A stretch of DNA of 46,004 nucleotides from Tritrichomonas foetus (lineage: Eukaryota > Parabasalia > Tritrichomonadida > Tritrichomonadidae): NCBI GenBank assembly GCA_001839685.1, contig MLAK01000207.1:83416-129419 (forward strand), given 5' to 3'. Position numbers and translations under genes: made by a program. This document shows, piece by piece, positions 9,798 to 18,900 of the stretch. Every line of letters begins with the position of its first letter. The stretch's first letter is position 1. The notes beneath the pieces are model-generated. The model ran no database searches. It saw only the letters and a list, made by a program, of their open reading frames with translations, and was not told the DNA's origin.

Positions 9798-9818
9798 GAA
9801 AAAGTGATAAACTTTTTC
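9798..9818. promoter_or_regulatory. Palindrome made of two opposed ACTTTTTC octamers
   Basis: GAAAAAGT (9798-9805), a five-base spacer GATAA, then ACTTTTTC (9811-9818) form a perfect inverted repeat 169 bp upstream of the coiled-coil gene ending at 9629. A third copy lies at 9965-9972. Confidence 0.35.
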
Positions 9819-9829
9819 TGGAAGTAAAA

Positions 9830-10980
9830 TCAGATTTTCAATTTTTATTATGAAAATTTTGGGGTATCTGATGAAATAAAATGATTTTTTACATGTTGAT
9901 AGTATCACATATGTATAATATTTTGTAATAACCCTTGTTTGGAGAAAAAAAGATCAAATATGGAACTTTTTCTTGATCAAAAAATTTGAAGTAATGAAAA
10001 AATAACAATATCTTTCTTTAATTAAATTAAAAAGTTATCTTACTTTATGTTTAATAATTTGCAAACTGCATAGACTATTTTATATAAGTATATTTCCCTA
10101 ATGTTTCGATGTATCAACAATACTTTGGAAATGGATAAATTTTCGACCTACTTTTCACATTGAATTTTCAATATGTCTTTATTTTGAAAACTTTTAATTA
10201 ATTGAGAAAAGAAATTTCAATTCTTACTTTGAATTAGGGTTATTTTTTTGCTTGAAAAACAAATTTTGTCTGTATGGATAAATCTCTTTGTGTGTTTGTT
10301 GATCAATCTGATCTACTGATGAATATGGTAAGCTTGAAAATTCATTCAATTTGAAGAAAACATATTGAATGATAGCTCCGATATTTTTTGAATGAATATA
10401 AAAATTACATCTGTTCTCTTTCGATGATATCCTTCTAAATATGATATGTACTTATATATAGAAATATTAATGTATATTTAGATAAATAGTATAGATAATA
10501 TCATAATTTCAATTATGAATTAATATCAATATTACAAGATAATTACATTTCAAGAAATTGTAAAGCTTTTTATATTCACTTTATTGAGATAACAAATGAA
10601 TAATTTCTTTTTTCAATATTTTATTATCGTGCAATATTTGTGAGAACCCTATCAAAACACTCAAATTTTAAGATAATTATGGATATTCATTTCCAAAATT
10701 TCTCTTTTCAAATCCATATTTTATACATATAAAGTGATATTATAAACTATAAGAATCTTATCATAATTATATTTATTTTGATTGATTTAATTAATTGAAT
10801 TTGCGGTATTTTTACATTGGATCTACTTTTTCGCCGATTTTCAACATCAATTCAAATATCTATTTTTCTTCCATCATTATATCGAATTTGAATATCTACA
10901 GAATATTCAAAACATAATCCAAGAACCAACCGAATCTTTTATCTCAATAAATTTCAATAATATTCAATGAAATAGTCATT
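9830..10980. other. AT-rich intergenic region without recognisable gene
   Basis: About 1.2 kb between two divergently transcribed genes. Both strands are full of stops, with no frame above roughly 50 codons, no tRNA-like fold noticed and no coherent homology in short frames. Apart from the octamer copy at 9965-9972 I see only AT-rich sequence. Confidence 0.7.
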
Positions 10981-10989
10981 CACTCAACC

Positions 10990-10997
10990 ACTTTTTC
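10990..10997 (+). promoter_or_regulatory. Candidate promoter octamer of the CLN3-like gene
   Basis: ACTTTTTC lies 85 bp upstream of the ATG at 11083, in the context CCACTTTTTCCAAG. The same spacing of about 80-85 bp is seen for the HECT-like and surface-protein genes. Confidence 0.4.
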
Positions 10998-11082
10998 CAA
11001 GTTAAAGTGAAGTTTACATCTAGTCAAAAAGTTTCAAATTTTGAAATCATTTTTCTTCTAGCCAAACCATCAAAACATAGCA

Positions 11083-12486
11083 ATGGGAACCCTTTCAGCC
11101 CGTCCACCAGGTTTCTGGAAACACTTCATCGGCATGATTCTTATCGGTATCTTAAACAACGTTCCGTATTGGGTCGCTATTTCTTCCGCGCAAGCAATTT
11201 GCACACATTTCGAGAAAAACGGTTACATTGGTGCAGTCACGTGGGGCTGTGTCCTTTTCGGTTTCTTCGCAACAGGTGGAAACGCCTACCTTACATCAAA
11301 AAATGTCAGTTATGTCAAACGAGCAATCGCAAATGGAATTTGTATGTTTGTTGGTTTAATTGGTACCGCTTTTTCACCAAACATTTTCCTCGCTATTTTC
11401 TGCATTTCTCTCGTCGGAGTTTCTTCAGATTTCGGAGAAGGCGTGATGCTAGGATATTTCGCAGCGACGGACGATAACAGCCTTTTGAAAGCATGGGGAA
11501 TAGGCACAGGCATTTCTGGACTTGTGGGGGCCGTTTATTCCTTCTTGTGCCAACTTTTCAGAATCCCATATTTTTATTCCTTCATCAGCATTTCATGGTT
11601 CGGCATTTTGTATCCAATCGCCTTCTACTACATGATCGACCCAAACCCGAAGCCGGTGACTGAGAAAGACTTGGATGATCTTGAGGCGCCATTGAATCAG
11701 ATTCCCGACACTGAAAAAGGCGTGGCCCCTGATCCAGAGCTTGTTTCTAAGTACAAGGAATCAATTGAAAACAGCAAAGAAACACTTCACCCTAACAACA
11801 TTGTCGTTGTTGCCGACAAGCAAGGAAATCCGCTGGTTCTGCCCGGAGATGAAAAAGGAACAGAATTAGAAGAAATTCCAGCAACGCAGGTAAAAGAAAA
11901 TTCTCTTGAAAAATCTGAGTCGTCTGACGAAATGGAAGATGATATTGAGAAAGTTGATTCTGTTTCATTCTGCTCGGGCAGACTTTGGTGTCGTGCTCTT
12001 CCATTTGTGTTCAACAACACTCTTGCTTTTGTTTTCCAATATTGCGTCCTTGAAGGACTCTGCGACTGCTCAATGACTCAAGAGCAAAGAGAAAATCAGC
12101 CGTATTTATTCTGTTTAATGTCCATTTGTTATCAAGTCGGACAACTCATTTCAAAGTCAACTGCTAGATACTTCATGACCAGTAAATTATGGATATTCAC
12201 AATTTTGAATGGCGTTGTCTTTACTTACATGATGATAAACACACCACTTCGTTTCACACCATTCTGGCTCATCGATATAATGATGTTCTTCCTTGGGTCT
12301 TTCGGTGGTCTCTCTTACATGAACATCTTCGATGTGATTATGAAGCTTGATAACTCAACAAAGAAAGAACGCGAAATCATGACTAACTATACATCAATCA
12401 CAATTTCTGGTGCAATCCAAATCGCCTCTGGAATCATTCTCATCTTCCAAAACACATTCTATAGACAGTATTGTAAACACAACTAA
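11083..12486 (+). CDS. CLN3: CLN3/battenin family lysosomal membrane protein
   Basis: 467 residues with about 10-11 hydrophobic segments, close to human CLN3 (438). Near the N-terminus FWKHFIGMILIGILNNVPYWV matches the CLN3 start (a short Leu-Asn-Asn motif in membrane segment 1). The block SSDFGEGVMLGYFA followed by KAWGIGTGISGLVGAVYSF matches the CLN3 signature (GLGE then a Ser/Gly-rich SSGTG-AG-LGALSY). A soluble acidic loop of about 110 residues sits between membrane segments, as in CLN3. The C-terminal half has the GGLSYMNIFDVI motif equivalent to GGAAYVNTFHNI. CLN3 proteins act in lysosome or vacuole homeostasis and glycerophosphodiester export. GC content is clearly above that of neighbours, consistent with high expression or codon selection. 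The ATG at 11083 is preceded by a short leader and an octamer at 10990. Confidence 0.85.
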   Translation: MGTLSARPPGFWKHFIGMILIGILNNVPYWVAISSAQAICTHFEKNGYIGAVTWGCVLFGFFATGGNAYLTSKNVSYVKRAIANGICMFVGLIGTAFSPNIFLAIFCISLVGVSSDFGEGVMLGYFAATDDNSLLKAWGIGTGISGLVGAVYSFLCQLFRIPYFYSFISISWFGILYPIAFYYMIDPNPKPVTEKDLDDLEAPLNQIPDTEKGVAPDPELVSKYKESIENSKETLHPNNIVVVADKQGNPLVLPGDEKGTELEEIPATQVKENSLEKSESSDEMEDDIEKVDSVSFCSGRLWCRALPFVFNNTLAFVFQYCVLEGLCDCSMTQEQRENQPYLFCLMSICYQVGQLISKSTARYFMTSKLWIFTILNGVVFTYMMINTPLRFTPFWLIDIMMFFLGSFGGLSYMNIFDVIMKLDNSTKKEREIMTNYTSITISGAIQIASGIILIFQNTFYRQYCKHN

Positions 12487-12499
12487 CGAATCTTTAGAA

Positions 12500-13243
12500 A
12501 TCAGCCAATTGGTCAATCTTTTGAAGTTGCAAAATGCAATGAACTTGTTTTGTTGAATGCTGAATGTCATTGACGAATATTATCGTTTTAATCTAGTGTT
12601 ACCTTATTTTTCTTTCGTTTTTACTAAACTTGTTTTCTTTCTGTAAAAAACATGACATTAGTCATACTTTTTATCCAAAATTTATTCAACTTTTTCAGTT
12701 CCTTTTTATTTAAAATAAATGAAATGCTTTGAAAATCAGATCATTGAATGAATGAATGAATGACTGCTCAAATTCCATCTTTATTTTTATGGAAAATGAT
12801 TTGAAGAAAGAATGAAATGCCATCATTTCAAATTGAACGAAATTTGATAAAAAAAAACATTCGATGTTGATCAGAGTTTCGCAAATTATGGCTAAATTAA
12901 TTCTTCTAAAGAAATGTTTCAATGTTGGTGAACTTTTGATAATAGTTTTTCAAAGATATCTCAATTTATCTATCATTATTGGGGAAACTCTGATAAGGAT
13001 ATTCGAAATAGAGATTTGGAATGTATTCAAATATCTGATTATTTACATAATGTTGATTCTAATTATTTGAATCAGAAATACTTCAGAAATTTACCATAAA
13101 AAACTTTATTATTCACATTTTTGGTAAATGGTTCGTGGGTTTATTTTTTCTATTTGATAATACACATCAAATGCAGGTAATCACTATGTTTTTACATTCA
13201 GCAAATAAAATCCAAAATTTGGTTAATAAACCAAATAGCCGAC

Positions 13244-13245
<2 letters not shown>
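12500..13245. other. Gene-poor AT-rich spacer
   Basis: No convincing gene. Short frames up to about 70 codons are compositionally biased and lack homology. It contains an ACTTTTTC octamer at 12689-12696 just after the CLN3-like gene and a short (GAAT)n run near 12744-12763. Confidence 0.6.

Positions 13246-13295
<50 letters not shown>
13246..13295. repeat. Fifty-base poly-T tract
   Basis: An uninterrupted run of 50 T lies 264 bp upstream of the gene starting at 13559. It could be a retroposed poly(A) tail on the minus strand, a nucleosome-excluding promoter element or polymerase slippage; the exact length is likely unreliable in an assembly. Confidence 0.95.
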
Positions 13296-13558
13296 CACCT
13301 GTTTACCGTTTTCCTGAACCAACTTTATCAAAGAATGTAGTAAGTGTGAATTCTAATTCTTTGAGGAGATACTAAAATGTTAATTTAAGGCAATTCCATT
13401 TGAAATAAATTGAATTCTCTCAAAATTGAGTAAATACTATGCCGAAAAATTGAATGCAGGCATCAGATAATTTTTCGGTTTTACACAAAGTGATTTACTA
13501 TTTAAAAACTTAGCGAAATGCCAATACTCTTGATGGTCATGTCATTTTTTTCATAGTA

Positions 13559-14476
13559 ATGCCGCCCAGGAAAGTCGTGCCGAATCAAATATGGGAACTT
13601 CCAGTCACCTGGACAGTTACAGAGATCAAAGAATATATTCAATCGTCGGAGTCCAAGCAAGATTCGCTAGATGTCAATAAATATTTGAAAACAAGAGGAA
13701 ATGTTGAAACAACGATGTATGAGCAAATAGTATCCATTCAAAAAAATGTCAATCCAAAAAAAGACAAATTTCCTTTGATTCAATTTATAAAACTATTCAT
13801 GGCTATGAAAAAAAGAGATCCGAATAATATCCACCTCAAATTAAGAACACATTTGGTTCGTAGGAGCGATAAAATGATGAAAATTTTTTTGGAGGATTTC
13901 AAAGATGATGTTCAACAAACACTTGAAGAATTTCATTTCTTTTTCGATGGAAATAATTGGAACTCAGCCTTCAAGATAGAAGAAACAAACGTTTTACAAG
14001 CAAATACACATGGATCATTCAAAAAATCAACTCGATTAAAACATCCACCGAAAAATAAAAAACTAAAGAAACAACAAAACAAACATGAAAACTATTTTAC
14101 AGATCCACTTTTCAACAATATCAGTCGAAATAATAATCATGATAATAATGTAGAAATTTTGGATATGAACAATGTAAATGCAAAATACCAAGTCAATACT
14201 CATAATCTTTCTATAGATATTAAGAATTTAAATGTTTGTAAGAGTCAGAAAAAAATGGAATCCGCCTCAACTCAAACTATGAACTCGAATTCTGATACGA
14301 ATAATGTAAATGGACAAAATGATAAAAGTGATAATGAACCAATTTTTAAAGTTTGGATGGATGATGATTCTTCACAAAATGAAAGGGACTTTCCTGGTTC
14401 TGAATTTAATGCTGATGACTTTTTTGAGATCAACTCAGACACGGGAAATGATTCAACTTTAAGCCCATGCCTATAA
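13559..14476 (+). CDS. Unrecognised protein, lineage-specific
   Basis: 305 residues, starting at an ATG preceded by ATTTTTTTCATAGTA, a variant of the octamer seen at other starts. The first 130 residues look folded (predicted helices; motifs QIWELPVTWTVTEIKEYI and a Lys/Arg-rich stretch near residue 95-105). The rest is disordered: a Lys-rich segment (RLKHPPKNKKLKKQQNKH, possible nuclear localisation), then Asn/Asp/Ser-rich sequence ending in an acidic tail (NEPIFKVWMDDDSS, GSEFNADDFFEINSD) that could act as an acidic interaction segment. I do not recognise a family and assign no function. It lies between the poly-T tract and the TG microsatellite. Confidence 0.65.
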   Translation: MPPRKVVPNQIWELPVTWTVTEIKEYIQSSESKQDSLDVNKYLKTRGNVETTMYEQIVSIQKNVNPKKDKFPLIQFIKLFMAMKKRDPNNIHLKLRTHLVRRSDKMMKIFLEDFKDDVQQTLEEFHFFFDGNNWNSAFKIEETNVLQANTHGSFKKSTRLKHPPKNKKLKKQQNKHENYFTDPLFNNISRNNNHDNNVEILDMNNVNAKYQVNTHNLSIDIKNLNVCKSQKKMESASTQTMNSNSDTNNVNGQNDKSDNEPIFKVWMDDDSSQNERDFPGSEFNADDFFEINSDTGNDSTLSPCL

Positions 14477-14574
14477 AACAATATCATTCTATTTTAATAA
14501 ATAAACCGCTGTGAAAAACATTTTAAATTCCCAGATGAATTGTCAATTACAGTCTTTTGTTTCAGTTTTATTTT

Positions 14575-14718
14575 TGTGAATGTGTTTGTGTTTGTGTATG
14601 GGTATGTGTATGTATTTGTGTATGTGTATGTATATGTGAATGTGTATATGTTTGTATATGTGTTTGTGTATGTATATGTGTATGTGTATGTGTTTGTATA
14701 TGTGTTTGTGTATGTATT

Positions 14719-14749
<31 letters not shown>

Positions 14750-14791
14750 GTATTTGTGTATGTGTTTGTATATGTGTATGTGTATGTATTT
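14575..14791. repeat. TG-rich hexamer microsatellite (TGTGTA/TGTATT variants)
   Basis: About 215 bp of alternating pyrimidine-purine sequence built from TGTGTA, TGTATG and TGTTTG units. It starts 100 bp after the stop of the gene at 14476. Open frames across it encode only VYVYV or CVCVC repeats and are rejected as genes. Alternating purine-pyrimidine tracts of this kind can adopt Z-DNA. Confidence 0.95.
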
Positions 14792-14799
14792 GCCCCAGC

Positions 14800-15154
14800 A
14801 GTTTTAAGTCGACTTACAGTCTAATAAAATGGTTTCCTTATACAAAACGAGTCAGATGAAATGAAATTATCTTTATCGATATTAAACTTGGAAAATGTGA
14901 TGCTTGTCATACTGCAGAGATATTCTTTGAAAGCAAATAATAACTTTTTGAAAGAAAAAAGCCCTTGTCACTAATTCGTTTCAGTTTGATGCAATTCGAT
15001 CATAAAAGATGATCTAATTTGGGTATTTTAGATTAAAAAGGAATATTTGATGAGAAAATAAATAATAAATACATAAAAATGAAATGTGGAAAAATAACAA
15101 AAATTTAAAACACAAACAAATAAAAAACTCTAATGACATTAAAAAATTGAATAG
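14800..15154. other. AT-rich spacer
   Basis: Non-coding on both strands as far as I can see; probably the 3' flank of the small gene at 15155-15430. No repeat or RNA structure noticed. Confidence 0.6.
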
Positions 15155-15430
15155 TTATGAAACTAAGTCATTTTGATCAACCTCATCATAAATATCGATG
15201 AAATCTTCGATTTCGACTTCACTGTAAAATTCCTCTTCTGTAAGCGTTTTTGGACTCTGTTCGATCAAAGTAAATTGTGGAAACAAGCCCTGAAAAAACT
15301 CTGTCATCAGAATTTGTGAATCGAATTCGGAGCCTTCGCTGTTGCTAATTTGTTGTTCGTCGTAATTTGCCTTTTTTGGATGATTGAGAAAAATTAAACT
15401 GGAAGAGAGGCTGAAAAAGAGGAAAATCAT
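15155..15430 (-). CDS. Small predicted secreted acidic protein
   Basis: 91 residues. The first 16-18 residues (MIFLFFSLSSSLIFLN) form a typical cleavable signal sequence; the remainder is strongly acidic (STEE, EEEFYSEVEIEDFIDIYDEVD-like stretches) with no cysteines, so a stable disulfide fold is unlikely. An ACTTTTTC octamer 25 bp upstream of the ATG, the same spacing as for the Sel1 kinase gene, supports it being transcribed. I know no homologue. It may be a secreted peptide precursor or a membrane-targeted lineage-specific protein. Confidence 0.5.
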   Translation of the reverse strand: MIFLFFSLSSSLIFLNHPKKANYDEQQISNSEGSEFDSQILMTEFFQGLFPQFTLIEQSPKTLTEEEFYSEVEIEDFIDIYDEVDQNDLVS

Positions 15431-15454
15431 TTTACTATTCGATTAGGTTATTCG

Positions 15455-15462
15455 ACTTTTTC
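15455..15462 (-). promoter_or_regulatory. Candidate promoter octamer of the small secreted-protein gene
   Basis: ACTTTTTC (plus strand) 25 bp upstream of the ATG at 15430. A further complementary copy, GAAAAAGT, lies at 15611-15618 in the same 484-bp intergenic region, which contains nothing else I recognise. Confidence 0.4.
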
Positions 15463-15914
15463 TTTGAATTTACGGTCGGATGGTTTGTTGGAATTCTGTG
15501 CTTATTTGTTCCTTGTTTTCAAATGCATAATCATAAATCAAGATTTTGATAAAAAGATTTTTCCATATTTATATGGTCTTTTCTTTAGAATTTATGACCG
15601 TATAAAAATGGAAAAAGTTCGCATCTAACTATCTTTTCTATTATATCCTTTCAATGTGTATGAGTTCAATTGGTTGTTATTTCGAATTTATTTAATAAAT
15701 TAGACTTCTGTTGAAACTTAATGATTAATCATTATGTATTCAGAAAAATTTAGGCAAACTTTAATAAAAACACAAAAATTTGAGCAACAATGATGAGATA
15801 AAGAAAATATTAATCAAAAAATTACAACATGAATCTAAAAACATTTTTAAGTGAGTAATTTCGTTCGTTTCTCGTTTCTAATTTGTAGCATTTTCAAGTA
15901 AATTAAATGGAAAA

Positions 15915-18900
15915 TTAATCTTCTTCATCTTCATCTTCATCTGGAGCACCTTTAATTTTCTTCCAAACATACTTCTCCAAGTCTTTCGCACCTGGAAGTT
16001 GTTGAATTAAATAAATAGTTATTGGATTGGAGAGTAAATATGCTTCAGGGCCAGAAATTGTATTTGATTTTCTTTTCTCTCCTTTAATTTGAGACACTTT
16101 TTTAATCAAAAGAACCCAAGGTGATGAAGGTGTTTCTCCTTTGAATCCAACAGTTGGGTCATCTTCCGGATAAACTTTAAAAAGTGGAGAATCGCCCCCA
16201 TTGTCAACAATTTCACTGACATATGTGACTCGTTCCCTTGGATTTCGAAAATCCGCATATTGTCGAGTAGATCGATAACCTGCTGGATAAATATAACGTT
16301 CTGAATGAAAGCCTGAACGATCTGTAACAATTTTACCAAGTTCCAATATTTCTGAATTTTGAGTAACAGCAACTGGAAAATGAACATTGTGAGTTAATTC
16401 TTCTAATGAAGGAACAATGAATTTTTTATTAACAAAAGAAGAGGATCCTGAATCTTTCTTCTTTTTCTTCTTATATGAAGAAGATGATGAGTTTGAGTGT
16501 GAATAGTTATCTGAATTTTGTGAACGATTTCTTGAAGAATTCATAGAATCATCTCGAAATTCATAAAGTGAAGTAATTCTTTTAACTATATCGTCTTCTT
16601 GAAGAATTCGAGATGGTGGAGAGTTATTTTCAAAAACGATAGAAATTTCTGGCTCTTCTAAAATCTCTTGAATTTTACCAAAACCTTTCTTTTCAAGCTT
16701 TTCGAAGTATAGAAATTCTATTTGTGGTGTCCACTTTTTGGGAAGATTGCGCCACTTAGGGGCCCTAGTTAACGTTCGCTGGAACCTTTCCCTATAACGA
16801 AGCATTTTTCGAAGATAGGACATTGCTGAGATACGCTGGATGACGCGTGATGCAATATTATATGAGAGACCACCAGAACTTTCAGTTTCAGTTATTTTTT
16901 GATGAAGATAATCAACATATTCTTGAATATCATTTCCAATCATGCCATGAATTTGGTCAGCAATTGAATCAAAATCTTGCCTACCTTTTTCATCTTCATC
17001 AATACCAAAACAAAGTAAATATTGAAGAATTTGGCGTTGAACTTGCTCAGAAAACCGTGACGGTTGCTTTGAAAGATTTTCAATTACTTTTTGGTCGCTC
17101 ATTTGTGTGCGTTTTGAAATTTCACAAAGCTTCAAAGCACGATCAAGCAGCCTTTTATGTTCAATTTTATCAGGAAAATGCATAAACAGATCACAGTAAA
17201 TATCATTAGGATATTCTGAATAATGATCATATGAGCCAAGCCCAAATTTCCATGTGATATACGCTAAAGCTTTATCGTGCTCCTCAGTCCACCATTCTGT
17301 TAACAAACCACCACCTAATCTGAAGAGTGGAACTTGGTCTGGAGTGATGCTTCCACCACCAAGTGAGTTTGCTAAATTAAACAAATTTTCTAGCCTTTTA
17401 ACAAGCAAAGAAGAAATGTTTCCCAATCTTTCTAAAAATGATTCATCATTGAAAATTGAATCTTCAGGAAAATCAAAAACTAGTCCTTTTTCTTCTGCAG
17501 ATTTGAGAACTGATCGAACAGTATTATAACCTGTGCTTGAGCCTGACATTTTGAGGATCATTGAAATCAATTTCAATGAAGCTTTTTCAATGATTTTGGC
17601 AGGAAGATATAAACCAGATATTTTTTGAATTTCTTCCCAGCGTCCATAACCAATTTTTGACAGACCTCTGACTAATAAATTTCTTTCATGGATTGTCCAA
17701 TGATGATTGAAAAAGGCTGAAGTATATTTTTCATTGAGATAATCATTTTCATCTTCATTGTTTGCTTTATTTCCATTATTTTCTTTGTTTTCATTAATTT
17801 CATTTTTTTCGTTGTTTTCTGTATAAGAATCATTTTCAGTGTTGTCTTCTTCATCTCCATTTTGATTTTCAGAGATATCTTCATCGTTTCTATCACCTTT
17901 TATTTCAGTGTGTGATCCTTCATTATCTGAATTTTCATTATTGGAATCTTCATTTTTGTTTATCTTTTTGGGTTTTGATGTAGATTTAGACTTTGAATTT
18001 TGTTTTGAATTGAAATTCTGTCGTTGTTGTGAATCTGTCTGATTATTTTTGGATTCTTCTGAGAAGAAAAGTGTTTCTGGTGGTTTTCCTTCAATTATTT
18101 CACCCTTAAATTTCGGAGCAAAATCACTTTTTTGTAGGAAACTCACAATTGGAAGAGAATTTCGATCTTCATCATAAACCAAACCATTTTGAATAAGCTC
18201 TTTAGGTGGAAGGCAAGGGAAATCAGAGAAAGCATGAATTGCAGCAGTATTTATTGCAACTAAACATCGTTTTGGATTATAGGTTACACTTTCACATAAA
18301 CTATACAACTCGCTTTCACAACAATCAAGACATTCTAAATAATAAACAGCTGATATATCGAAAAGAGGAGTTCGCGAAGAACGATGAGTGAGTAAAATAT
18401 CATTCCATTCGCTTGTTTTTCCATCAAAAATTACAACACATTGAATATTCTCAATAGGTGGCTGTGCTTTAGCAAAACGTGGATTATATAAGTAAACATC
18501 TGCTTGCTCAGTATTTAACTTTTTATGATCATCATAATCAAATTGATCTGTAATATTCTTATAATAAATTTCATGCATTTCTAATAAATCTGATATCATT
18601 TCAATCATTTCTTGGTAATTCGAAATAACTAAAAGTGAATATTCATATTTTTGGCAATCTTGCAAAATCGCATCCAAGACCTGTAGCTTAGTTGACGCTT
18701 GAACAAAGTCAATTCCACCTAAATCATATTCACCATTTACGATCAAAAATGGATGTGAACAAATTCGAAGGATTTTTTCTAAAATAATTTGTGAATTATT
18801 GTTATTGCTATTATTTCGGGAATATTTTGTTAAAATTGATTTACACATCTTCTTTTGGATTTCTGAAAGTGGACAATTAACAGAAATGATTTCTGGTGAT

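Noticed and set aside
12864..13070. 68-codon hydrophobic frame
   Set aside because: Biased AT-rich composition, no promoter octamer, no homology.
14540..14859. Frames encoding VYVYV or CVCVC repeats
   Set aside because: Translation of the TG microsatellite in two frames; no gene-like composition.
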